DNA of 64,000 bases, taken from positions 108,288,734 through 108,352,733 of the forward strand of contig CM045762.1 of NCBI GenBank assembly GCA_025200525.1. Reading direction: 5' to 3'. Source of the DNA: Camellia lanceoleosa (taxonomy: Eukaryota > Streptophyta > Magnoliopsida > Ericales > Theaceae). Under the pieces are notes generated by a model, which was not told where the DNA came from, made no database searches, and worked only from the letters and a program-made list of their open reading frames with translations. The position numbers and the translations under genes were made by a program. Of this stretch, positions 46,666-56,901 are shown in pieces (position 1 is the first letter of the stretch; each line of letters opens with the position of its first letter).

Positions 46666-47994
46666 TCATATAACATGTGATCTTATCTCATTCTTAATCA
46701 CATGTTTTATTAGTTATACATCACACATAAAAAGTGTGATCTAAATGTTTATTATTACACATAAAAAGTGTAATCTAAATATTTATTATCACATGTAAAA
46801 AGTGTGATCTAAATGTTTATTATCACATGTATAATGTGTGATGGAATCATCTTTTAATGACACTTAAAATGTGTGATTAAAAATGACCCTTCTAGTCACA
46901 CTTCCAAATATCACACTTTGACAAAATTTAAAATATGTGATTAAATAACATATATCACACATAAAAAGTGTGATCTATTTATGATTTTGTAGCAGTGAAG
47001 CGGTGGTATTAACCAAGAGTCTCACCTTACACACTTCACATGTGTGGGAAGTGTAGACACCCCATTTTTGACCGCCATTAAGACTTGGGCGCCGCTGATT
47101 GCTTTCTTAATGGTGCAGGCTATCTTGTGCAAATGTTCGATTTCTTCGGCAAGGAAAGCGTCAAATCCCAAACCTTACACCCCCTTTTTTGGACCAAAGA
47201 CTCTTGACCAAAAAGAGTTTTAGACCTTAAAACCCTCCCTTTCAAAATATTTTTGAAAAAAAGTTTCTACGATGTTTCGAGGCTCACATTTCGTTAAATG
47301 TTGCGCTTTTCGGTAAATCGAGCAAGGACAAAGTGGAAATATATGAAGGAGAGGTGAACACTTTGAAAAATATTTCAAAACATCTTGTTTAGAGGTTTGG
47401 GGTTGAAGAAGAGAGAAAAGGAGGAAAGAAACCAAGTTGGGGTAGAAAATGGGCATGAACCGTTAAGAGAGAACCAGGCAGCCTTCACTAAATCAGATCT
47501 ATCCTTTTGTACATTTGGACTTAAGCTATTAGGCCACCACCATTGGAAAGAAGACTTCCAGGGCTTCCTTTTGCACTCAAGAATCTCCTAAACCCGAGTC
47601 CGGATGAGGGAGATATGGCTGGTTGAAGTTGGGCATCAATCCAATTGAGCTGAAATTGAGCAGTCTTCACTAAAAAAATGATATCTCTTAGAACACTTGG
47701 AATTTTGATGTGAGGCTGCCACCATTGGAAATAAGACTTCCGGGGCTTCAATTTAGGTACAAGAATGACCTGCAAAGAAGTCTAAACGAAGGAGATATGC
47801 CCATTTGAAGTCGGGCTTGGAAGCAGATTTTTGGTGATCGGCCGGCCGCCATCAGTGGCCTACAGGCCACTACTTCTGGCTGCCGGCCAGTTGTGAAAAA
47901 AGCTCAAATTTTCCAGATATTATCATCCAACTGTCTCCCACATTGCTCCAGATATTTCTGAATTGATATTTTTGACCAAAGCTCTTGTATTTCT

Positions 47995-48002
47995 ATATAT
48001 AG
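47995..48002 (+). promoter_or_regulatory. TATA box of LTR D
   Basis: TATATATA in 'ttctatatatagagggcc', followed by a CT-rich leader as in LTR C. Confidence 0.65.
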
Positions 48003-48057
48003 AGGGCCATCTCTATTGTTTTCAAGGTTAGCAAATTTTAGGAGCCACTCTCTCTAA

Positions 48058-48118
48058 AAATCCTCTCTCTCTACATTTCTCTCTCTCTCTCTCTCTCTCT
48101 CCAGATTTCTCTCTCTCT
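48058..48118 (+). repeat. CT-rich microsatellite in LTR D leader
   Basis: Three CT runs separated by 'acattt' and 'ccagatt'; homologous in position to the GA tract of LTR C on the opposite strand. Confidence 0.8.
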
Positions 48119-49960
48119 TGCCCTTTTGTGCATACAAGTAAAGAGTGTGCATACAAGTAGTCCTTTCCCTAGACATCCTTAACCAAAGTTGCATATCTTT
48201 GGGCTGAGGCATCTTCGGACCGATTTTGGGCTGTTGAAGGGTTATTTGAGCCAAGAAAGTGGCTATTTAAGTGTTGTTCTTCAAAGGTATAAGTCTTACC
48301 TCTTTTAAGCTCTTTGCACATAGTTGTTTTGCCATCTTTTTGTGCTATTTTGACCCTAGTTTTCAACTACAAAAAGTTCTGATTTTTGGGCCTAAACATG
48401 TTGGTTTAAAGCCATTTTGTGCTAAGGGGTTGTATCCTCCTTCTTGTTGCCTATTTGTATGTGCCTTTGCCTCATCTCTTAGCATGTAAAAGTCAAACTT
48501 TTTGGGCCTTTAAACCGTTGAAATTTAGAGTTATTTCAGTGGTAAAAAGTGTATTTTGAAGTCCAAAAATGGAGGGGTTAGCCTCCCCTCCTTGACTCTC
48601 CCTTTAATGCCTAGTTAGCATTACAAAGTAGCATATTTTTGTGGCTTGTGTTAGGTTATTTCAAGCATGTTTTAGGCTCTATTTTGATGTGTTTCAACTC
48701 TGTTTTTGGCTGGTTGGGTCACTTGTTGCTTGCTTCTTGCACTAGTGTAATTGTGCTTACTAGCCTAGCATACCTAATGAGTTAGCCTATCATTCTAGCT
48801 TGTGTTAGCTTGACTCCAGCACATTTTTGCTACTAATTTACCATGCTTTAATTCTATTTTGAGTGGTTTTGGTCATATGAGTCATGTTTTGCATAGCTAT
48901 AGTGCAAGTGCCTTCACTAGCTTAGTGTTTTAAGGCCTCTAACATGTCTTGCATGAGATGGTTGCATGCCATAGCATCATTTAACATGTGATTTCAATGC
49001 ATGTATCTTTGTCACACTCTCACATATTTCACTCTTTCATTGCTTTTGAGAGTTATGCTTTGAGTCTTGTTTGTGAGCCAACATGTGAGCATGTTTTTCT
49101 TGCTTTCTATGCTTCAATTCCACCATGATTTAGCCACTGTTTTGGCATGTCTTACCTCTCTCCAGAGCTGGTTTGGTCATTTGAGCTTGATATTGCATGC
49201 CTCTAGTGTAGCGCTCTTCACTAGTTGGGTATTTATGGCTTTTGAACATCACTTGCATGCATTACTTGCATGATTTAGTGTCTTTAGCAAGCCATTTCAG
49301 CACCAAAAAGTCTACAACCTCCCCCTATTCTTCACCTTTTAATTTGCTTTGAAAGTGCTCTTGAGCCTCTTGTTGGCTTGAGTGTGAATTTGAGGTCCTC
49401 ATGCCCAATGGTTTTAACCTTCTCTTGAGGGTTCCTCCTAACCAACATCATGAGACCCCTTTCATGCTCAAGACACTTGTGGCTTAGACCATCTTTCCAA
49501 TTAGAGGACTTTTCACATTGAACTTAATCGGTTAAAGGACTAATTGGTAATGTAAAATGTGTAAACAAGAATTGGACAAGTAAAACATGAATAAGATAAG
49601 CATTTGTGTTGCATTGCATGTGTTTGGATTGGACGTTAATCCAAACACAAGAAATGTTGGATCTTTCATACTCAAAGTGATGAAACGTGCCACATTTCTT
49701 GGTCACCAACACCCTTGATCATGCATGACAGGGTGGTGGCTCTTTGAGTCCTATTTGTGCATTCATTAACATTGTACAAGCTTGGCTCTTTGGCTATCAT
49801 GCATTGAAAATTCTTGGTTGGTGGCTTGAGAGCTAAGTGCTACACTCCTTTGAGCTTGAGAAATGATAATGAGGGTGGCAGTACTCACATTTCTCGAAAA
49901 ATACATTGCTTTCCATCTGTTGTTCTCTGTTGCAGCAATAACAGAAGTTTGGAGAAATGG

Positions 49961-50062
49961 GTGGCCGGCCGGCCACTTGCAGTAGCCAACCGACCACTTG
50001 CACTAGCCGGCCGGCCAGGTGAGGTAGCCAACTGGCCACTTGTAGTAGCCGACCGGCCACAA
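49961..50062 (+). repeat. GGCCGGCC palindrome cluster in LTR D
   Basis: Five units of about 20 bp, each centred on GCCGGCCGGCC or a one- to three-base variant and followed by '(a)cttg(c/t)a(g/c)tag'. The first contains the perfect 16-bp palindrome GTGGCCGGCCGGCCAC. Related GGCCGGCC motifs occur upstream of the TATA box in the central element's LTRs and in LTR E. Confidence 0.8.
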
Positions 50063-51555
50063 GTTCAAACATTGTTCGATGTTTTCATGTGTTGGAGCAG
50101 AGGCGATCTGGAAGTTTGTAAAGTGTTCTGAGATCACATCGAGTGCAAATAGAGGCAACCGATGGCATGGTGATGGATTTTCGGGAGGACGTCAACCGAG
50201 CATGCATGTCTCCCTCGCCTACGAAGCTATTTAATTGCTTTAATTAGTTAGAGTAGCTAATTATTCAATTCGTTTTGTAATATTTTAATTAGCATAGCAT
50301 AGCATAGCTAGTTATTCAATTGTGTTGTAATAATTAATTAGCTAGATTAGTTAATTAGTTCATTTTGTAATAATTAGCTTAGCTTATTCATTCGGACCCT
50401 CCTTTGCGAGGGCACAATGTTGTAATAAGCGTGCGTGTGTGTATGCATGTCTTCCAACCCCACGTCTTTCTCCCTTTTATTTAACTGCTTTCAATGGTTA
50501 GTTTAGGGTCATTTTCAATTAGCATACCTTATGCTCGCATGTTTGCATCATTCATTTGTCTTGCATGCAACGAGGCTCGGTGCATCATTCAAACTGCATC
50601 GTATTTCAATACCTCTTTGAATACGAGTTTCAAAGCATACCATCAAATTGTTGCATTTATATGCCATCTTAGTAGCCGAGCCTATTAATTTCATATTGCA
50701 TGTGTTGCATTAGGCATTTTGTATAGTTAGGATCATGCATTGTTTCTAACTAGTTTTTGTTTTGGCTTAGAGTACTCTGTAAGCTTTTATGCTTTAGCAT
50801 ACTTGCATGAGTGCGATTTCCATGTTGCCATGTTTCGCATGCTTTCCATGAGCCTATGTGCTTACTTGATTAACTGCATGAATGCTTGTGGATGAAGGTT
50901 TCGTTGCTTGAATTAGAACAATTCAATAAATGTGAGTTTTAAGCCCACTTTGCGAAGTGGCAAATCATCATGTTTAAAGTCCACTTGAGGGTGGCAAATC
51001 CGCGCCTTAGCCCACTTGAGGGTGGCACTTTCAAACCATTTTCGAAAACAAACATGAGTTGTATTGTTCCAATTCCGGCGATTTAGTCTATACTTATATG
51101 CTTGCGCATCACATAGTAAAGTTAGCTAATAACTGGAATAAAAACACATGAGATTTATAAAATAACATATCATGTTTAGTAGAGGCCGATCTTTGATCGG
51201 ACGAGCGGGCGTGCTCATTTCAGGACCTTCCCCTCTCATACCAAAGTTCCCGAGCCGAGACAACTTTGGTGATGATGGACACGTAGCCTTTGGCACGAGT
51301 CAGGGTTTCTTAAATTTTCCAAAAATAAAATATTTAGGTGGCGACTCTGTAATCTGGCAAAGCAATCCAATTTTTGCATTATTTGATTTAAAATCTGATT
51401 TTCCAAAATGATTTGCCGGATTGGACTCTTTGGTGTTTATCAGTTTCACATTGCATTTTATGAAATTAGATTCAGAACCGTGACAGGAGTCCGAATTGTA
51501 GGGCCGATTCGATGCTCTCCGAAAGGGGGTGCAAAGAAAGTCGAGCTACAGGAAG

Positions 51556-52115
51556 TGATTGCAATAGTTGAAGCATTATGCCGTTGAGGCAAATGTAGGA
51601 AAAATACAACAAAAACAGAGACAAACCTTCCTCTCTATGTGGACTGCTGAACAATCGTACCACCGCATACTTCTGAACATCTCCTTTTGAACATACTGCT
51701 GATGACTATTTGGCTGACTTGAAATTCAGACGGCCGAACTAAAAGGTAGTCGGTCAGCCCTATTGGGCATTTACAAGGCCAGAACAGTCTTTTCACATCT
51801 TTGAAAGTTTATATAAAGGTGCGACTATCTAACTTCCATTCACTTTCATCCGAAAACAACACCCCAGTTTCCTGGAACTCTCTCTAGTTGTCACCCGTGG
51901 CCAACAATGACTGTCTTTGATTTCATCCCAACTCTTTAATTGGATTTAACAAGCAAAACACACCAACACTAATAGTATTGACCCAGAGTTTGCTCACATC
52001 GTCACACATCTGTGGAGACATAGCTTGGGACAACCTCACGGTGATGCCACCAGTAGAAGACATGTAAGTAGACAATATCATGGTCCAGGACAGGCTCCCT
52101 ATGAGCGACACGGTA
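51556..52115 (+). pseudogene. Antisense promoter/ORF unit, copy 1 (decayed)
   Basis: The most decayed of three copies. It shares 'gaagcattatgccgttgagg', 'aacaaaaacagagacaaac', a TATA box (TATATAAA, 51810-51817) and the start region, where ATGGCC has become GTGGCC (about 51900). The reading frame is broken and most of its middle is deleted. It ends 'gcgacacggtatggg', where minisatellite block 2 begins. Orientation is + strand, antisense to the host retroelement. Confidence 0.7.
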
Positions 52116-53090
52116 TGGGTGGTGTTAACTACAAACTTGCACAGGGGGCGGTAGTAACCAAGGTGGTTTTAGCTGCCAACCTTACATGGGGTGGTATTAA
52201 CAAAGGGTAGTGCTACCCTCCAACCATATAGGGGACGGTATTAACCAAAGTGGTGTTAACCACCAACCTGCGCAGGGAGGCGACATTAATCGAGGGTGGT
52301 ATTAGTCGGCAACCCCACATGAGGCAGTATTAACGAGGGTGGTGTTAATTGCCAACCTCGTAGGGGGTGGTGTCAACTACTAACCCACGTATTGGACGGT
52401 ATTAACTGCAACCCATGCAAGGGGACGATATTAACCAACGTGATGTTAACCACTATCCCCCTAGGGGGGGTATTAACTGAGGGTGGTGTTAGCTGCCAAC
52501 CCTGTAGGGGCCATATTAACCGATGGTGGTGTTAATCAGCAACCCGTGCAGTGGCGGTATTAACTGTGGGTAGTGTTAACCACCAACCTTGCAGGGAGTG
52601 GTATTAACCAAGGTGGTGTTAACCACCAACCCTATAAGGGTGGTACTAACTGAGGGTGGTGTTAACTGCTAACTCGCATGCGACTGGTATTAACTGAGGT
52701 GGTGTTAATCGCTAACAGTCGCAGGGAGGTGGTATTAACCCAACCCGCACAGGGAGTGGTATTAATCAAGGATGGTGTTAACCGCCAACATGCATAGGAG
52801 GCAGAATTAACTGAGAATGATGTTAACTGCTAACCCTGCAGGGGATGATATTAATCGAGGTGGTATTAACTGCCAACCCATGTTGGGGGCGGTATTAATA
52901 GACAACCTGCGGAGGGGGAAGTATTAACCGATATGGTGTTAACTACCAACCCCACAGTAGGCGGTATTAACCAAAGGTGGTGTTAACCACCAACTTATGT
53001 AGGGGTAGTATTAATCGAAGGTGGTGTTAATTGCCAACCCCACAGGGGGCGGTATTAATCGAGGGTCACATCTTACACACTTCACATGTG
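52115..53090 (+). repeat. Hairpin minisatellite, block 2
   Basis: About 20 monomers of the same 40-50 bp family as 41720-42511. It starts exactly after 'gcgacacggtatggg' of unit 1 and ends 'attaatcgagggtcaca' before the head of unit 2. Confidence 0.88.
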
Positions 53091-53094
53091 TGGG

Positions 53095-53790
53095 GAGCGA
53101 TTACAACAATAGAAGCATTATGTTGCTGAGGCAAATACAGGAAAAACACAATAAAAACAGAGACAAACCTTTCTTTTTGTGAGGACTGCTGAACAATTGT
53201 ACCTCACAACACAACGGGGATGATAACCACACACCACTGGGTAACTACTACATACTTTGGAGAATCTCTTTCTAATATATTGCTGATTACTATTTGGCCG
53301 ACTGGAAATTCAACTAGCCGAACTAAAAGGTAGTCGTCCGGCCCTATCAGGCGTTTACAAGGTCAAAACAATCTTGTCACATCTTTGAAAGTTTATAAAA
53401 AGACATGACCATCCAACTTCCATTCATTTTCATCCAAAAACACCTCTCCAGTTCCTTGGAACTCTCTCTGATTGTCACCCATGGCCAACGATAACTTTCT
53501 TCCATTTCCTCCCAACTCTCTAATCAGATTTAAAGACCCAAACACACCAACAAATAGTGATGTTTCCTCCAAGAAGCTGGTGGTAAAGGCTCTCACTATA
53601 GCCATCACCGATGGCATTGACCCAAAGCTCACTTACATCGTGACACATGCGAGGCAACATAGCTTGAGACAACCCAGCGGGGGTGCCAGCAGTAGTAGGT
53701 AGGCAGCAGACAATGAGCTTGTATAGAGTTGGGCTTACGGGCGAGAACGTTATCATGTTCTGGGACAGGCTCCCATAAGCGACACGGTAT
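53095..53790 (+). promoter_or_regulatory. Antisense promoter/ORF unit, copy 2
   Basis: Unit with the conserved head 'attacaacaatagaagcatt', TATA (TTTATAAAA, 53392-53400) about 80 bp upstream of ATG 53481, the ORF described separately, and the tail 'cccataagcgacacggtatg' at which minisatellite block 3 begins. The TATA-to-ATG spacing is conserved in all three units. Confidence 0.6.
53481..53702 (+). CDS. Antisense ORF (aORF) copy 2, hypothetical protein
   Basis: 73 codons from ATG 53481, chosen because it is the first ATG after a TATA box and is conserved in unit 3. It begins MANDNFLPFPPNSLIRFKDP and contains 'NTPTNSD', 'VVKALTIAITDGIDPKL' and a Ser-rich end 'GGASSSR'. Unit 3 (54832) shares MAND.FLPFP.NS, NTPTNSD and 'VVKALT.AITDGID'. 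The conservation is at protein as well as base level, but the ORF is cut short by a stop. I do not recognise the family. Antisense extra ORFs between pol and 3' LTR are known in Tat-lineage elements. Confidence 0.45.
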   Translation: MANDNFLPFPPNSLIRFKDPNTPTNSDVSSKKLVVKALTIAITDGIDPKLTYIVTHARQHSLRQPSGGASSSR

Positions 53791-54415
53791 GGGTGGTGTT
53801 AAGTACCAACCCATGCTAGGGGTGGTATTAACCAAGGTGGTGTTAACCACCAACCCTACAGGGAGTGGTATTAACCGAGGGTGGTGTTACACGTAAACTT
53901 TGCAGGGGGTGGTATTAACCAAAAGTGGTGTTAACTGTCAATATGCGCAGGGGGCGGTGTTAACCGAGGTGGTGTTAATCGCTAACCCGTGTAGGGAGGT
54001 GGTATTGACCAAGGGTAGTGTTAACTGCTAACCTGGGCAGGTGGTAGTATTAACCAGGGTGGTGTTAACAGCCAACCCTCACATGGGCCGATATTAACCG
54101 AGGGTGGTGTTAACCGCCAACTCGCTCAGTGGGTGTTATTAACCGAGGATGGTGTTAACCACTAACCCCACAGGGGGTGACATTAACCATAGTGGTGTTA
54201 ACCACTAACCTACGCAGGAGGCGTTAGTAACTGAGGGTGGTGTTAACCTACAACCTATGCAGGGGACGATATTTTTCGGAGGTGGTGTTAATTGCCAACT
54301 CTGCAAGGGACGGTATTAACTGAAGGTGGTGTTAATTGCCAACCCCGTACAAGAGTAGTATTAACTGAGGGTGGTGTTTACCGCCAACCCCGCATGAGGC
54401 GGTATTAAACGAGCG
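53790..54415 (+). repeat. Hairpin minisatellite, block 3
   Basis: About 14 monomers of the same family, again starting right after 'gacacggtatggg' and ending 'cgagcgtcacactttac'. Confidence 0.88.
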
Positions 54416-54429
54416 TCACACTTTACACT

Positions 54430-55489
54430 CTTCACACATGTGGGGAGCAATTGCAACAATAGAAGCATTATGCCGTTGAGGAAAATGAAGGGAAAACACA
54501 ACAAAAACAGAGACAAACCTTCCTCTATATGAGGATTGTTGAACAATCGTACCTCAGAACACAACAGGGATGATAACCACACACCACTGGGTAACCACTG
54601 CATACTTTTGAACATCTCTTTTCCAATATACTACTGAGGACTATTTGGCTAGCTGGAAATTAGGCTGGCCGAACTAAAAGGTAGTCGGCCGACCCTATTG
54701 GTCATTTATAGGGTCAAAACAGTCTTCTCACATATTTGAAAGTTTATAAAAAGGCACGACCATCCAACTTCCATTCACTTTTATCTGAAAACACCTTCAT
54801 AGTTCCTTGGAACTCTCTCTGATTGTCACCCATGGCCAACGATGACTTTCTTCCATTTCCTTCTAATTCTCCAATTGAATTTAATGAGCCAAACACACCA
54901 ACAAACAGTGATGCTTTATCCGAGAACATAGTGGTAAAGGCTCTAACTATGGCCATCACCGATGGTATTGACCTAGAGCTTGCATACGAGGAGAAATGGC
55001 TTGGGACAACCTCGTGGAGGTGCCAGTAGTAGTAGGTAGGCATCAGATGATAAGCCTATACAGACTTGGGCTAGCAGGCGAGGACGTTATGGTGGTCCGA
55101 GACAGGCTCCCCATAAGCGACATGGTATGGAGATCCGAGATCGGCAATGATGGGGATGCAACCCTTTGCCACCAGCTTCAGTGCCTCCACATATTTCATA
55201 TGTCCACCATGAGGTTTAGTTAGTTTAAAAAACTAATTGTTCCCTCTGAATGGTCATATGTAACCTTTCTTCTTTCTGACTCACATTTCTTCTTTTGTGG
55301 AACGCAATTGTTTTTCCTAAGGTGATCATCATCAATAGTGATGATGATAAGGATGTTGCACCTGATGGACCCCTTGATTACTTTTCTACTGGCAGCAACA
55401 TTTTTGGCAGCAGGGCTAGTGGCGACAACGACAAACCTGGTGGAGCTAGCATTCTGCTGCTTATCAGGACAATTGCTCTAGCTGCTTAG
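54430..55489 (+). pseudogene. Antisense ORF unit, copy 3 (longest, probably originally spliced)
   Basis: TATA (TATAAAAA, 54745-54752), then ATG 54832 opening MANDDFLPFPSNSPIEFNEP and 'VVKALTMAITDGIDLEL'. A stop is at 55027. Another frame (54996-55223) carries on with 'SLYRLGLAGEDVMVVRDRLP' and 'ISDMVWRSEIGNDGDAT'. After an intron-like gap ending 'tttttcctaag', an acidic stretch reads 'VIIINSDDDKDVAPDGPLDY' and then 'FSTGSNIFGSRASGDNDKPG', with a stop at 55487. Only this copy continues past 'gcgac(a)tggtatgg' into gene-like sequence, so it is nearest the ancestral arrangement; in units 1 and 2 the minisatellite replaces the 3' part. Frame changes mean it is decayed or spliced. Family unknown. 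Confidence 0.5.
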
Positions 55490-55634
55490 TTATGTCCCAC
55501 TTTTTCCTGTTTTCTTCTTCTTCTTCTTCTTTCTTTGTATAGCTAGTAGGGGCTTCAAATGTAATTACCCCAGTTGTCATGTAACATTTTGTAATTGCTA
55601 GTTTTCGAATCGAGTTTGACTGAGTTTTCGAATT

Positions 55635-55965
55635 GAGAGTCCCGTGCTAGTTTTATAAGTTTACACAAGTTACATTGGTCCCCCTTCCCCCGTTGTGTTA
55701 GAGGTATTCCCTGGGCCTTCTAGTGGCTGTTACATGATTTTCGCCCTCGATGGCCTATTTTCAAGCCTAAGTGTTGGAAAAGTGCATTTTTTTCTCTTAG
55801 TTTTTAAACTAGGAGTCCTGTGCTAGTTTTGTAAGTTTCCACAACTTACATTGGTCCCTTTCAAGGTGTTACGGGTGTTCTCGGGCCTTCTCATGGCTTT
55901 TTCACAATTTTAGCTCCTTATGGCCTATTTTCAAGCCTAAGTATTAGAAAAGTGCATTTTTGGAC
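55635..55965 (+). repeat. ~165-bp direct duplication downstream of the antisense ORF
   Basis: Two diverged copies sharing 'agtcc(c/t)gtgctagttttataag'-like starts, 'cttacattggtccc', 'ggccttct' and 'tggcctattttcaagcctaa' followed by 'aaaagtgcattttt'. They lie where a 3' untranslated region of the antisense ORF would be. Confidence 0.75.
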
Positions 55966-56774
55966 TTAGTTTGAAAAAGTATATTTTACTACATAGTTTT
56001 CAAACCGGAAGTGGAGCTTGTAGAGTGGTGGGGCCTTATGGAATGGGTCTGTAGAATGGAATTATGAGAGGGTGGGAAATATGAGGTTTTGATTCTCTCA
56101 TTAAGAAAATTGAGAAATAAGTGAAGATCCTTGCAAACTATGAACGATAACACCTAACATCATAAACTTTGTATTAAGTAGCCCACAACTACATTTCTAC
56201 TCCTATAAGAACTTTACATAGTATAATCCCCAAACTATCCAAAATAAATAACACAATCAAACAAGAGAATATCATAAAAAAGGGGAATCTATCACTTTCT
56301 CTAATGAAGGGCATCATGAACTAAACATATTAAATTTTGACTCCTATCTCAAACTTTTGGATATGTTAAGTCACTACTATTGCTAGAGCAAGGTACAACA
56401 ACCTAATGAAGCTGACAAAAACCACTATCTTTTAAAGGCTTTGTTTGGATCTTGAATTTGATGATTGAAAAGAAAAGAGCAAAGAAAAGTGAATGCAATA
56501 AAAGCTAATATATATACTACGAATAACCCATGCCTAAAGACACTCCTAACAAATTTTTTGAGTACCTTATTGTGAGGAACACCTTTGTATATACCTTATT
56601 AAGAAAGAAAAATCATGAAAACCTTAATTGTTAAATAAAATAAAAATGAAGGCAAATTTAGGCATTCTAAACAATGATATTGTTTAAAATTATAGTTAAC
56701 TTGGTTTGAAATTCATGAAATCACCAAATGTTCATAATGTGAAAAGCATGAAAGAATTGTACTAAAATGCTTAC

Positions 56775-56846
56775 TCAATGTACTCATCCGCACAATGACT
56801 ATCACCACCAAAGATCATGTACTCGTTCGTTCTAACTCTTGCTTCT
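56775..56846 (-). pseudogene. Exon-like segment, unidentified
   Basis: 72 bases on the minus strand, open in one frame ('EARVRTNEYMIFGGDSHC'). It is bounded by 'ggctgtag' and the donor-like 'gtaagcatt'. It could be a host exon captured by the CACTA element. Not recognised. Confidence 0.35.
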
Positions 56847-56856
56847 CTACAGCCTG

Positions 56857-56858
56857 TT

Positions 56859-56899
<41 letters not shown>
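56857..56899 (+). repeat. (GA)n microsatellite
   Basis: About 20 GA units. Confidence 0.9.

Positions 56900-56901
<2 letters not shown>

Larger units (their letters stand above)
42512..46997 (+). mobile_element. CACTA-type transposon 2 carrying a prohibitin copy
   Basis: The left end is AACTACTGCAAAAAATAG, one base off the expected CACTA start. Reading inward from the right end: CACTGCTACAAAATCATAAA. Both continue to 'gatcacactttg/t'. The flanks are AAG at 42509-42511 and AAG at 46998-47000. The minisatellite continues across the 4,486-bp insertion. Subterminal motifs 'aaatcacac' and 'agtgtgat' are dense at both ends (42530-42910 and 46670-46985). No transposase gene is present. The cargo is a prohibitin pseudogene; a 77-bp LINE tail has inserted later. 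Confidence 0.85.
47052..51550 (+). mobile_element. Solo LTR D, 4.5 kb
   Basis: Starts TGTAGACACCCCATTTTTGA and ends GTCGAGCTACA. The flanks are GGAAG at 47047-47051 and GGAAG at 51551-51555, a perfect 5-bp duplication. The host sequence ('cacatgtgtgggaag' before, 'tgattgcaatagttgaagca' after) is continuous with the equivalent uninterrupted place at 53083-53115. Internal landmarks: TATA at 47995, a CT leader (48058-48118), a GGCCGGCC cluster (49961-50062), 'ccccacgtctttctccc' (50458), 'gtagaggccgatctttgatc' (51180) and TGGCGACTCTG (51339). There is no interior, so it is a solo LTR. Confidence 0.93.
41104..55970 (-). mobile_element. Internal 3' region of the LTR B element, interrupted
   Basis: Reading right to left, this is what lies upstream of 3' LTR B. 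It contains three copies of an antisense promoter/ORF unit, a hairpin minisatellite and about 0.6 kb of spacer (41120-41720). A CACTA element (42512-46997) and solo LTR D (47052-51550) are later insertions; both sit within the minisatellite and resume it or its flank afterwards. No gag or pol of this element is in the window. The right edge is uncertain, because the sequence passes into CACTA 3 material somewhere after 55970. Confidence 0.65.

Noticed and set aside
49814..50131. 105-codon ORF across the GGCCGGCC cluster
   Set aside because: It is generated by the tandem GCCGGCC units within LTR D and has no similarity to a protein family.
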